Origin: Todiramphus chloris collaris
Taxonomy: Eukaryota > Chordata > Aves > Coraciiformes > Alcedinidae
Length of the DNA: 64,000 nt
Reading direction: 5' to 3'
Assembly: GCA_025345505.1 (NCBI GenBank)
Contig: JANVCC010000030.1
Location: 13,155,913-13,219,912 of the forward strand
In this document: one piece after another, positions 13,727 through 26,500 of the stretch
How positions within the stretch are numbered: position 1 is the stretch's first letter
Layout of the letters: each line of letters opens with the position of its first letter
Notes under the pieces: model-generated
What the model saw: only the letters and a program-made list of their open reading frames with translations
Databases searched by the model: none
Told to the model about the DNA's origin: nothing
Translations under genes and position numbers: made by a program

Positions 13727-13732
13727 AATAAA
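13727..13732 (+). terminator. Candidate poly(A) signal of the CYP2 gene
   Basis: An AATAAA hexamer about 445 bp after the TAG stop, in 'cactaataaaagc'. It is the first canonical signal I noticed after the stop, which would give a 3' UTR of about 0.46 kb. Transcript support cannot be seen from DNA. Confidence 0.6.
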
Positions 13733-14571
13733 AGCTATGAAGGAAAATACAGCAAATGCTTTTATTTATGGATGACTTACAGTTCACTGAGAATGTGTAG
13801 ATTTGATGCAGCAGAGTATGTATAAAACATCATCAACTCTGACAGAAGATAATTGGTTTGAGTTCAGCAGAGAAAACGTGCAGGCTGAAACCCGTCGAAG
13901 AGTGAAGATACAGAGAGAGGATTTCTTTCAGGGCAGATACTTTTAATATTTTAAAATTCTGCCAAGTTAAATGGTGAGAAGCCCTTTCTAGCAGAGCAGC
14001 AGTTTACGGCTGTGAGTTGATTCCTGTCAGGATCAGTGTTGGCTGGTTGCTACTGCAGGTGCAAGGAGCTCCTCCAAGGGGCAGTTTGGGTGAGGAGCCT
14101 GCTGGAATTAGAGCTGATGGTAAACTGGAAAATGTACATGGAAAACACTAGAGATACTTTTTAATCACCTCAGATGTTCAGCATATACCTGAAGCTACAA
14201 AGACTTGTCATGTACACAAAATACTGGTCAAATTCAACAAGAGAGTCTACAGTAGCAGAAATGGAAAAAAAAAATTGGTTCCTGTGGCGAATATAAATAT
14301 ATTGTTTGTAAAAAGACTTGTGAAATGTAACTGAACTTGTCCTTCCTTGATATTCCTGTTTCTGGGAGAGAGGGTAGGACAGCTGAAGAGAGGGTCATCT
14401 GTTAAATCAGCTATCACTATCTGTCCACTGTCTGATGGAGATTAATTTAGGCAGTTTACCATGAATCGCAAATTTAGACCTGCCTCATTATTTCTAATTC
14501 AGTAGCTGATGGAACACGGCATCAAAATAGTAAGCACTTGATATTTAGTTGTTAATAAATTAAATTAAATC

Positions 14572-14650
14572 AAATCACAGAATCGTAGAATACCAGGGTA
14601 GAAGAATAATTTGGTCCAACCTTTCATGGGAAAAGCATGGTCTAGACAAT
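14572..14650 (-). mobile_element. Short CR1 3'-end scrap
   Basis: 'aatcacagaatcgtagaata' followed by 'tttggtccaacctttcatgg' matches the CR1 3' end in minus orientation. Only about 80 bp are recognisable. Confidence 0.7.
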
Positions 14651-16803
14651 GGCAGAATAGAACTAGTGAAATATGGAAGATGGCATCCTGACATTTTCTT
14701 TGACAGAAAACTATGTGCCCTGATAAAAACTGATGTCAGTGTCTTGGATGATTTGCATGGGTGCATGGGTAGATAAGGCAAAGCAGAAAATGCTGTGATC
14801 TGGGGATTGTGGAGCTGTCACTGCTTCTTAAAAATGAAGCTGGAATCATCAGCAGCATTACAAGCACTCATGCCATTGCTGTGATGCGAGGCCAGCCTGC
14901 TCCTATCAGTCCACAGCTCAGTTTGTTGCTCCCAGATTGTCACCTTTTCTACCTTCCCTGTGATGCTGAGGTTAGTTGCTTTTAGCCTGTAATGCTGATC
15001 ATACTTTGGTGCTTGATTTCTTGGCATGGGGCCCCATTTCCAGGACTGCTATACTCCTGGATTGTCACATCGGGTCACAAGCAGGTGTAGGTCAATCTCT
15101 GTCTTGCACCTTTTAGATTACACTTCAGAATTTAAATCCTTGTAGATAGAACACTGAGAATGAAGAATGACTGAGAGCTGGCCTGGGCAACCAGTCAAGG
15201 AGGATAGACTTGCGGGGAGAGGGATTCACTGACTTGGTTAGGTCACACTTTATTTTCCTGGAGACAAACTGTGAATTCCATTTTGTTAACAAACGTGGGA
15301 AGACGGGTCAGGCTTCAGCAGAGTAGTTTTATCAGATATACAACTCTGCATTGTGCTTTATCACCCCGTTCTCCCCCCGTTGCTGGGCCCTTCCTCTGTG
15401 GCATGTGTAGCACCATGCAACTATTCAACCATACAGGGGAAGATGTGGCTACAAAGGAAAAGATAGAAATTGTAGAGAGGTGGCATTGAGGATTTTGGGT
15501 TTATGTAGCTCTTGGAGGGGCTCAGAGCCTTCCAATACCATGCTGCTCATCTGTCTCCCTTTCCGCTGAATTCTGCAAGGACACTCGGAACCCAGAGGAG
15601 TTATCTGTAAAGGGGGCTTCACAACGCTTTGTCTTTGGAGCAGCTCATGTCAGCAGGTGAGAGACGTAATGTCCTTATGTATAAAATCGAGGTCAAAATA
15701 TAAAAAGAAATCAGAAAAAAATTAATTATGTCTTTTCTCTGAAAGCATTTGGAGAGAGAAATCTGTAATAATTATATACATAACTATAAAAGGCAATTAA
15801 CACATGTAGGACAACTTGTGTGTGAGTTTTTTCCAAAGTCAGGTGGAAATAAAAGGTTTTCTATGAGAGTTTTAGCTTTGTAAGTGCACAGTTTTCCCAA
15901 AACTAACATGTAAAATGTTTCCATGTTCACAGATCTTTACTTAACAGAGGAGAAAACATTTTCTCAGAGGCAAGAGGTTAAGAAAAATAGATCACTGCTT
16001 AGTGCAGAGATCTTTTAAAATATACCTTTTTTCTACATGGTGATAATAAAAAAAGAAGAATTCTAAGGAAAGGAGAAAGGTAAGAAAACCAAAACAGTTC
16101 CAGGAAGAGAACAATAGAGTTAGTGAGAATTTAATATTTTCCAGTATCAGCCAGAGAGATAAAGCAGCAAGGTGTGAAGACTGAGCAAATCAGACTTCTG
16201 TACCGGCTGTGGACGGCCTGGCTGAAGGAGCAGGAGCAGGAGCAGGCCAGCCCAGCCTGGCAGGGAGCTCCCTGGTTTTCAGTGGAGCAATTAGCCCTGG
16301 CAGGATTTTGCCTTTCTGCAGTGAGCTTCTTCCCAACATTGACATTAACTCTTGCAAAGCCAGAGTAGATGATTCTACTCTGGGCTGTGCTGCATCTGCA
16401 GGAAAAAGTGGACCTTTCCCACTTTTCTCCCTTTAACAAGGAGAAAAATGTGGCTCCTATATAAGAGAATAAGAGAAGGGCAAGGACAAGAAATAGAGTA
16501 AGGTGGGATTATCAAATTCCCACGTTAGTAAGGACACAATTCTTGCCCTTGTTTCTTGAGCCTTAACAAACATACTGTGTCTGCACAGTGGCAGAAGCAC
16601 AGACTGAAGTGAATGCTTCTGCACTGCCTCGTTCCTTGAAGAGTTTGCCAGTGATACTGAAATGAGATGAAAATGTCAACATCTAGAACTTCTGGATGTA
16701 TTACCTGGCAGATTTGCTGTGTGTATCTTTAAAGCCCGTACCCAAAGCAAATATAAGAAATAAAGAGTAAAATTTCTGCATTCTAGTAGTATAATGAGGA
16801 CCA

Positions 16804-16873
16804 AGGAAAGTGCTGGTTTCTTCAAACTGCAGTGCATCAGGAAAGTGCTGGTTTCTACAAACTGCAGTGCATC
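16804..16873. repeat. 35-bp tandem duplication
   Basis: Two adjacent copies of a 35-bp unit beginning aggaaagtgctggtttct, at 16804-16838 and 16839-16873. They differ at one base (ttcaaac/tacaaac), and a third copy starts (aggaagg). This is a recent local duplication. Confidence 0.95.
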
Positions 16874-17820
16874 AGGAAGGTCTCCAGCAGATGGACAATT
16901 TAATGCCTTATTTGGGTTTGGTTGTCAGTGAAAATGGCAATGGTTGACCAGAGGTCAATACATTTAACACCACTCATGTTCATGGAAGATTTCTGTCTAG
17001 ATTAGGAAGAAGGGGTTAGAAAATAACTAGATAAATGCCATGTTTTCAAATTGCCTGGTCTGATTCATCCCAGAGCACTTAGGGAACAGTATCAACCTCA
17101 GAGCTATTAGCAATTATCTATGAGAACCTGTGGAGGATGAGAAAAGGTCAAACATTTGCTTGTCTTCAGAAGGCAAGAGAAGTTGCAGTGCTATAAATCA
17201 GCCAGCTTGATTGCACTTCTCAGAATATCCTGGAAAAATAATGAAATTGTGAGCACTGGGAGGGAAACAGGAAGAGTCAGTAGTCGCCAAATAATGTCAA
17301 AGTTACTTAAGTCTTGTTTGATGACATAGTTAGAGGTCTGTTTTCAGGAGAGAAGCCATTATTGTCATTTACTGTTCTTTAACGTGGCTTTGACACAATC
17401 TCAGAAACACTGGGGAAATGACAGGTATCTGAAGCCTTGCAAAGCTTCATGGAAAGCTCGGGAAACGCATATGCATGGTACCATGTCAATCAGGAAACAC
17501 CGAACGGGATTCTGTCCTGCACTTAGTCCTGTCCAGTAGTCAATCAGGGACCTGGATAATCAGTAAAAACACCAAGCCTGGGTAAGCTCTAGTTTCTTGA
17601 TGCTATCAGAACCCAAACTGATGCCTGCAGCAAGGTGAGAAACAGGTATTCCCAAACATGTCATGATTCACAGAAACTTAAAGGCAGGACCTTTTATCTG
17701 GGTTTATTACCTTTGTGAAAGCACAAAGGCTGTTATAAAATACTTCTCCTTATCATCCTTATCTGCTTTTAATGTCAAATAGCTGGAGAGGTGAGGTTGA
17801 CCCTGTTCCAACATTTCTTG

Positions 17821-17869
17821 TCCTTCCTTCCTTCCTTCCTTCCTTCCTTCCTTCCTTCCTTCCTTCCTT
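17821..17869. repeat. (TTCC)n microsatellite
   Basis: About twelve perfect tetranucleotide units. It is likely polymorphic in length. Confidence 0.97.
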
Positions 17870-19821
17870 GAGTGATAGCTTTCTCTGGGGTGTTTCTCTG
17901 GAATTCTTTTCTTGATGATTATGGTGTCAGTAAGTTGCAGCAGAAAAATACATTTTCATTTTGCAGTGATGCAAAATGCCTCTAAAAGCCAGAGTATTTA
18001 AACTCAAATTTGGTGTCCTGAGACAAAACATTTTCTTTAGATTTTCTTAAATAAAAGATTTAGTGAGAAAAGTAGAAAATTTTCATTAAGAAATTTCCGA
18101 GGGGTTAATTGAAATAATATTTGTCCATTGAGATCATCTACCTAAAAAAATCCCAGTGAACTGGATTAATTTGAAATAACATTTCAGCTGTGGTTGGCAG
18201 ATCTTTTTTCTTAGTGTCAAGCTTATAAACTTGTCCTAATATCTGTGATGTAATCTCTGTCTGTGGTATTTTTAGACAACACTGAAGGATCTACTTATTT
18301 GCTGTCCTGCAGAGTGAGATTTTAATGTTAATAGAATAACAATAATAAAGCTGCAGCTCCTTCTCTGAATAGTTTCTGAGATACAGCAGATGAGGCAGGG
18401 AATGAGCTGATAATATGAGTATATTCTGGGGTCAGCTGATGATATGATGATATTCTAGAAGGAATGCATTTTAAGGAGCAGAACAGAGAAAATGAAACAT
18501 ATTGGATTGTTTCTTATGATTCTTTCTGAAATAACTTTTTGGGATGTTATAAAAATGTTTATTCCAATGATGCCGTCACATGAGCCTTGTCAATTCACCT
18601 TAGATGGACAACTGTAAGCTATATTTGACTCCAGTTTGTCTTACGAGGCAGGCAGCTTCCCTTGGTCTACTGTGGAGCAGTTTTGTGCAGGGACAAATAT
18701 CCCATCTCCAGTAAGACTGAGGCTGTTGGTAGCTTCAGCACTCACAGAGGGTAACCCACAGCACACAGACACGCAGACCAGTACCGCAGTTTTACATGAG
18801 GTGACAAGTTGCAAGGCTGCTGTTGAATGATGGGACCTGCAGGCAGAGGTGCACGGGGTTCCAGCCTTGCCGCCCTCTGACACTGCTGTGGCATCGGCCT
18901 GAGTCGTGGCAGAGAAGGACAGGTCTTTGCAGGAGTTCCCTGTTTAGGTGTCTCGTTAAGGAACCAGTCTGGCTGTAGTTAAGGGGAGCTCTCCTTGCAC
19001 AGCCTTCAGCCTGCTCAAGAATATCAACAGCTGCTAGGGAGAGTGCTGGTAAATTCAGCACAGATCAACACGAATTCTGCAGCGGGACATTATCCAGTTG
19101 TAACATCTCAGCAGTGCATCCTCCGAGGAGCCAGGCAGAGGGCAGCAAAGGTCTCTTAGAAAGGTCTGTGCCTGCCTGGCTCTCACTGCCTTAGCAAGAG
19201 CTGGCTTCAGACCAGCCGGTTTCACCAGGGTACGCTGGACTTCTGATGCTGTCGTGAAAAGACAGAGAATGGCAAGAAAATCCATCTCCTCGTTTGCCAG
19301 CACTATAAAACTGGTTAAGGATGAGATTCAAATGCTACAGTATAATGCCCTTAATAGTAGATTTCTTGGATATTTTTGTAGAACAGTATCTCCAGGGTTT
19401 CTTGTTTAGTAGGTACATGGATATTTTTGACCGTGACTGTGCTCTTCTGCCCTCTGATCAAGATAAGAGGTCCATAATTCTCTCTGTCTCACAGATAAAG
19501 GAAGGCAGTGCACAGGGGAAGATCCCAGAGAAATAACTCTGTGTCTTCCATTAACCCTTGTTTTCTCTAGGTGAGGCAGTAGCATTAGAACAGGCCCAGA
19601 AGTTGGAAATTATATAATTAGAAATGTGGGAATCACATCCATGAGGCTTTGGAGCAGAGCATTTGTTTCATTTACCCTGCCTCTCTCCTTCCCTTGCTCT
19701 TAAGTACTGCCTAGAGAAAAGAGAAAACTCAGCTGTAATTAAAAAAACACCACCGAGCACCAAAAAAACCCAACACCTCCAACAAGAAAATAAACTAGAA
19801 AACATTGAATAATTTTCAGAA

Positions 19822-20590
19822 AGTCACAGAATGGTAGGGGTTGGAAGGGAGATCATGGAGTCCAACCCCCTTGCTAAAGCAGGGTGCACAGTATCATGTG
19901 CAGGCAGGTTTTGAAAGTCTTCAGAATAGGAAACTCCACAACCTCTCTGGGCAGCCTGTTCCAGGCTCTGCCACCTTCACAGGAAAGAAGTTTTTCCCTA
20001 TGTTCAGATGGAATCTCCTGGCTTCCAGTTTGTGCCTGTTGCTCCTTGTCCTGTCGCTGGGCATTGCTGAAAAGGGTCTGGCCACATCCTCTTGACCTCC
20101 ACCCTTTAGATATTTATTGGTAAGATCCCCTTTCAGTCTCTTCTCCAGACTACACATCCCCAGGTCTCTCAGCCTTTCCGTGCAAGAGAGATGTTTCAGC
20201 CCCCTCATCACTGTAGCCTTCTGTTGGACTCTCTCCAGTAGTTCCGTGTCACTCTTGAACTGGAGAGCCCAGAACTGGACACAATACTTGAGGTGTGGCC
20301 TCATTGGGGCAGAGTAGAGGGAGAGGAGAACCTCCCTCGACCTGCTGGCCACAGTCTTCTTCATTAACCCCAGGATATCATTTGCCTTCCTGGCTACAAA
20401 GCACACTGCTGACTCACGGTTGACCTGTTGTTCACTAGGACTCCCAGGTCCTTCTCCTTGGAATTTTGGCTATTGTTCATCAATTTTAGCTTGTTGTTTG
20501 TTTTTATCCAGCTCTGCAGGTGAGCTTCTGCAGGAAGGGAGTCAGTTAGGACTGAAAATCTCTTGCCTCTTATCTTTACAGTGCATTTCA
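19822..20590 (-). mobile_element. 5'-truncated CR1 LINE with RT C-terminus
   Basis: A CR1 non-LTR retrotransposon in minus orientation. The 3' end is at 19822 ('aagtcacagaatggtagggg'). A minus-strand open frame of 161 codons (20406 to 19921) carries the end of the reverse-transcriptase ORF, with ARKANDILGLMKKTVASRS, then RPHLKYCVQFWA and LERVQQKA. A second frame continues upstream (20591-20394, EKDLGVLVNN), so a frameshift separates the two. The 5' part (endonuclease and most of the RT) is missing, as is usual for CR1 copies. It cannot move on its own. Confidence 0.92.
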
Positions 20591-20599
20591 CAGCATAGT

Positions 20600-23500
20600 T
20601 AACGCAGAGTTGACCAAAACGAATAATGTTGTCACATGATCAAAGAAAGCCCTGTACTCCATGAGTCTGAACAGTAGAAAGTGTCTCAAAAGATCAACCT
20701 GAAGCACTTAATGAATGAGGATAGAGGAGTTATCTGTCCACTGTTCCCTTTCTGAAAGGTGTGTCGAGTGCTGCCTCCTATAGTGGGTTACGCTGCAAGT
20801 GCAGATGTTGGAAGGATGATTTCCATCTTAAGGAAAGATCATAAAAAGTGTAATCTATTGGTAAAAATTTTCTCATGTCTGTTTGCCTGTAGCAACCTGT
20901 GTCACTCCCAACTGGCACCAGATTGCCCATTACATTATGAATACTGACTTTGTTATGTGTGTGTGGTGGCATTTTGAGGCTTTAGGGAGTTCTATGTTTA
21001 AGATTGTTCATGGTCTTCAGTTAGTCTCTTTGTAGTCTTGGATTGTGAGACATAAAAATTTCATAGCTGCTTGGTCACATGCTGGATCCCCACGGGCAGG
21101 ATGGATGTAGCTATTGGCAAATGTTGCCCTCAATTTCTCTACACCCTTATCACCCACTGGGTATTTTCAGACCCATCGCATCCCTGAAATTTCCACAGAA
21201 CCAAACACTGCATAACTCACGCATCCATACCATTTCCTGTGGCATCCGCGCTCTATTGGCTGAATGCTGTGCAAACAATAACAATTAAATCTTCACAGCT
21301 CCAAGTAGCATCACCCTGATTGTGGTAATGGAGAAACAGTCCTCGGAGCTCCTATGCCAACACTGACAAATAGCTTTGTGTACTGCATTGGATAAGCTTA
21401 TGGCCTGAGTCTTTCAGCGGCTTTAGCATGTGCTCACATTTGTGTATCGAAATACTAAAAAAAGATAAAATTAAATATTTATATTCAATACACAATTGCA
21501 GTGGCTGCAAGTTGTGAATACATTATGCTTCTCCAGACCTGAGCTTTGCAGCCTGGAGACAGACATCGATGAAGTGAATGCATAATTCTCAGCCAGTACA
21601 TCTGAAGGGTAGGAACTGTGACTTGCCCAGCAGCGCACAGGCTTTCAGGGTGAGGAGATGGATTTTCTTGCGATTCTCGGTCTTTTCATGACAGCATCAG
21701 AGTTCAGCATCAGAGAGATGAAGCCTGAGACAACAGACAAAGCTTTCTGTAACTGGGATTTGTTCCCAGAGCAGGGGCTGCCAGGCACAGTGCTGTGGAG
21801 AACATGTGTCACATAACTGAAGACTTTACGCACCCTAAGGTTTGAACTGAGCTTTACCATGAGAAAACCAATCTTTGTTCTTGGATATTGCTGTCCACCT
21901 TTCTCTGACCTTGAAAAAGAATTTCCAACTGACATGTGGAATCATTTAGTTAGCTTGAAATTAAAATATGCTGGGATGCTACATCCCTCCACGCACAGCT
22001 GGTACTGCTTGCTTTAATACTGTTATACTGGGACCTACAGTAAAGGGGACATAAAACTTTGTTACAGTGCTCAGCTGACAAGTATTTATTTCTTGCTCTT
22101 CCAGTCTTGTGATATAGCATTTCTATGCTCTTCTTAACTGCTGGTTGAAGTACAGAGTTTTTCAAAACTTGAGTTAAAAAACAAAACCTGCTTTTGAACA
22201 CAGGATAAAAAGCTTTTCAGTTCTTTTAAAACTTTTTAGACCATTCTTCTGAACAGTTAGAAGCTCATTCTGTTTATTGTTTCCAAGTGTAGATTAGATT
22301 TTCCCAAATATAAGTTGTTTTTTTTCAAAAGACAGTGTTTGCACTATCCGTCTGTGATTCCAGTTCTTTAGTCATGCAGTTCTCTCTCTTGCATCCATAA
22401 ACTGAACACCACAAAGATCTCTGGAGGTAAACCATGAATTCATTAACAGGAATTGCAAATGTGGTACAGTTGTGACGACATTGCTTAGAAGATTTTGCCT
22501 TAAAACAGATCAGACAGGGCACATTTAAGGAGCAGTGGCTGCCATGCTGTAGAAACTTGCTTCTGACAGAATTAATGACATTCCCTTCCAGCTGGAATAT
22601 GTTATTAAAATAGGTGAGAAAAAGATGAGCAGTAAAAGAAGGCAATGTGTGATATATATATTTAACAGGGTTAAAACTGTGTAGGATGGGCTAGGAGAAA
22701 AAAATTTGGCCTTCAGACTGCTGCAGGCATTTTTAAATTTGGTTTTTTTTAATACAGTCAAGTGAAGAAAACCAGCTGTGAAATGTGAACAAACACCATT
22801 CCCTGGCCTTGCTTTGTGTCTGCTGATTGTACAGTTTCTGGAGTTATAATATGCAAATACGAGCTCTCAGGCTGTTTTGACTCCTGGTTACTGAAAGAAC
22901 AAAGCAGTCAGGATGATCTTCTCATGAAGGTGGACAGGAAATACCAAGTGCATTAGCATAAGAAATTATACTATTGTTTTTATAAATAGGAGAGAGAAGG
23001 ATATATTCCTTAGTAACAAAGCCTGTGAGGTTCATAGGTCAGTGAAGAGATCTCATTCTTACTATTTATTAATTATAACTTGGTGTTTCTTTCTTTATGT
23101 TTTCCAGGAGTTGATCTGGCTCGAACTGGTTGTAAATCTGCAGGATATCCTCACTTTGGAGGGATCCCAGTGACTGAGGTTGGAGCCGAGGGAAGACACC
23201 TGGCTCCCCCCCAGAACGTGCTGCCGTGTGAGCTGTGCCTGTCTCTGGAAAGCCACAGCAAACGGGAAGGGTGAGATCACAACTGCTGGAAATACTCAAC
23301 TGTCCTTTTATGTGCTTGTGCCTGTAGCTTCCAGAACTGCTAACAGTTACCAGCCTCTCCGAGCAGGCGAGAACTACTTGGTGCATCTGGCTGTTCTGAC
23401 AGGAAGGCATGGTGTGAAAAGCAAGAAAAGTGAAAGCAAGGGCAAATACCTGAGGCAAAGGGAAAAGATCTGAGCACTGGAAGGTTTCACGGCGGCTAAT

Positions 23501-26500
23501 TGAGGAGCTTTCAAGTACCTAACCTGAGAATCTCTGCAAGCTGAGTGGATTTTCCAGTTGGTGGGGTGGTTTATGAGATGTTCTGAAGAAAAATCTTGAG
23601 CAAATAATCCTGAAATAAGTCACTTTTCCTGCTCCCTGCTTTTCTCCAATTGTACAATAGCTCTTCAGCCTCTGGGGGCACTTCTTTTCTCCCCTGTGCC
23701 CAGGTCCAGAAATGCAGCCTTGTGCTGTCCATGTTCAACATCCCCTCTCTGCCATAAATCCTCACTCCAGCTGTCACATGAAACCAGAAGCTGCAGAGGA
23801 GCTGACAGGGGCGATATGTGAAAGTGATGGATGTTTAGGATGATACATATTGTTTCTTGTGGTAGAAGATGGCTTTCCTGGTTTATATGAGAAACTCTGA
23901 GGCCTCTCTCAGCAGTAGTAGTGCAAACAGTAATATTTCTTGCAGCATAATATCTACAGGAGGATCAACAGTTTTGACTTCAGGGGGTATTTCTTAACCC
24001 CTTTTAAGTTAACACCCATGAAACATTTTTTGGGAAAAAGAACCTTCCTGGACATGGCTACTGTAATGCAAAAGCAGTAACATAACAATTGGAAAAATAA
24101 ATGCAAATTAATTTTTTTCCTTAAGTTTGAAGATATGTCCATGTAATGCAGTTATTTCATCTGCAATTGACTGAGAAACTGGTGTCTAAAGGACTGCATT
24201 TTCTTTACCAGTGTCAACAGCTAATCTCTTGCATATTAATTTGTTACAGAGTACCAATGCCTGCCACCCAACTTACCCTTTGATCCGTAAGTGACTGTGA
24301 AATGTTGAAAGCTGCTGAGCACGTTTGCCATCTTCCTTGAAAGTCGTGCTAGCAGAGTTGCTATAGGTGCTGGAAGTTATTTCCTGAAGGCAGGAGCTGA
24401 ATGGTGAAGCCATAAGCAGCATTGTCCAAGGGTTTTCTTCCATGGGAGACTTGGATAAACGTGGAGGGGTATTGATTAGATGTGTCCCTCCCTCCCTCGG
24501 GGGACTGGCAGAAAAGCAACAAAGAACCAGCACAAAGGCAGATGCTGAGAGAGGGCAGATTAACAGGGCTTGTTGGGGCACAGTCCCAACTGTAAGATCA
24601 GTTGTGAAGGGAATTTCTTGCCACACACAATGCTCAACACCCAACCCCCATATTCTCTTCATATTAGCATCTTGCAGTGCAAGTCCACATCATTCAACTC
24701 TCCTTGGAAGCAAGAAAAAACTTCACTGAACTGGGGAGAAAGGCATGAGTCAGGCTTCTGGCCACTGCACTTTGTCCATGGCTAATTGTCACATTGCTGC
24801 TTTAGCAAAACAGATGTCCTCTCTTAGGAGCTTAATGCAATTAGTGTGATACTTCAAAAGGTTGCTGTCCCTGCCACCATGCTGGAGATTTAGGAGTGTA
24901 TATTTGATGAAGAGTTATTAAGCTTCTGTGCTACTGCTTGATTTTTTTTTTTTCTTCCCTTAAGATATATAAAATCAAATACAGAAATGTCACCTAAATC
25001 TTTCTTCAAAGTATTTTTGGAGGCTTATTGAGGTTGCTAAGTGAACCTCTTAAACCTGAAATGTTGTAGAAAATAGCCCTGCTTGACAAAAAGCCTGTGA
25101 GGAATGCTGTTGTAATTGAAGACTGAACTGCCACTCATAATTCCAGGTTTGGTCAGAGGATGTGTTATCTTCTTATGGCTACTGAGCCATCCTGACCCTC
25201 TGTGATACCCCTGTGGCTGCTTCTATCTCAGTCTTCCCTTGGTTTCTACCTCCTGTTGCTTGACTTGTATTTGCCACACCCTAATTAAAGACTCTGGGGA
25301 GTTGTAAATACCTGCCCGTGAAGGATTTACAATAGGAAGTATAAGGTGGAGAGAGGTAATGGGGCTGGTACAGCTCCACTTATACTAATCTGGGATAATG
25401 TATTGCTACAAGTGGAGCGCAGTAATTATACTGCATTATTGTGCTGATTTTGCATTTTAACCCCTACCATGCATATTTAGGGGTATTAATACTTACCTGA
25501 GTATCAAGCCTGTGCCATTACACATTTTAAATATAAACACTTCCATAATGTTGTGTAATTTCTTGCCTTCGTATGCAGAATTAGGTATCTTTGCCTTGAC
25601 AGATCTAAAATATAGTTGAGTTATGGTAAAACACCCTGAGATCCTTGATGGAGCGAGAACTAAAGAAGGGGAATCATTGCTTATTTTTGGTATCGTATAA
25701 AGTACATTGGAGTACATTGGTCAGTGCTTATATCTTGAGGTTTTTGTTTTGTTGTGTATTTTTTTAATTCTGATTTAGAAGAATACACTTTGTAAACTCC
25801 TGGATGTCCTCATTTTGAACGTATGAATTCTTTAAAGACAAAGACAGGGTGGAGGTCATATGGGTCTCGCAATCTTTATTCATTAGCTTGTTTCTTCAGT
25901 CGTACACTATTGCAACCTTCTCAGACTTTCTTTGTCTCCAAGTCACCTATTTTAAAAGCTGCTTGGCACTTTCAACCACTGGTACACACACTGCATCTAT
26001 TTATAACTGAGTTTCTTCTCCATGTGCTTATTCCTCTCAAATTTTCTCTTGCTTCTGGCTTTCCTGGAAGCTGTGGAATTTGTCTTGCTTTGTTGTTTGG
26101 GTCAGAGGGCCACATTCCTGCTTGTGTTGTTCTGGGTACATATATGACACACTCATCTGCAGTGTTCCCTGATGGGTAAGTTGGATCTAACCATCCTGAG
26201 TCAAAGATCTATCTCAATTATTATCATCATTTCACTATGCTGAAAAGATGTCACCTAAAGCTGGTGCTTCAGTTAAGAACAATTCTCTCTGCAGTGTGTC
26301 TATTCTAAACACAAAGACAGATGGACCATGTAATTTCAGACAGCTGGGACCTGAGTGGGATGGGAACACCACCTCAGAGTCATGGTGTCCTATCTGGGGC
26401 CATTTCAAGGCCAATCTCTTTGTCCTGGAGGGTGCCCACTGTTCTGCTTCAGAGTCTGTCTGTCTCTGGTGTGTCTGGACATGCTTATGATCTCTTGGTC

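Larger units (their letters stand above)
13751..19821. other. Intergenic region, no gene recognised
   Basis: About 6 kb between the CYP2 gene and a CR1 element. It holds a short CR1 scrap, a 35-bp tandem duplication and a TTCC microsatellite, all listed separately. Open frames at 16131-16439 on both strands are mirror images of one low-complexity GC-richer patch and show no domain. Confidence 0.6.

Noticed and set aside
17821..17869. TTCC array considered as a CRISPR-like or regulatory repeat
   Set aside because: Plain tetranucleotide microsatellite without spacers.
19841..20317. Plus-strand frames of 66-84 codons
   Set aside because: They are the antisense of the CR1 reverse-transcriptase remnant.
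23069..23458. 129-codon minus-strand frame
   Set aside because: No domain; it is partly the reverse complement of the exon-like plus segment and lacks splice or promoter support.
24273..24662. 129-codon minus-strand frame
   Set aside because: Serine-rich, low-information composition without domain; best read as chance.
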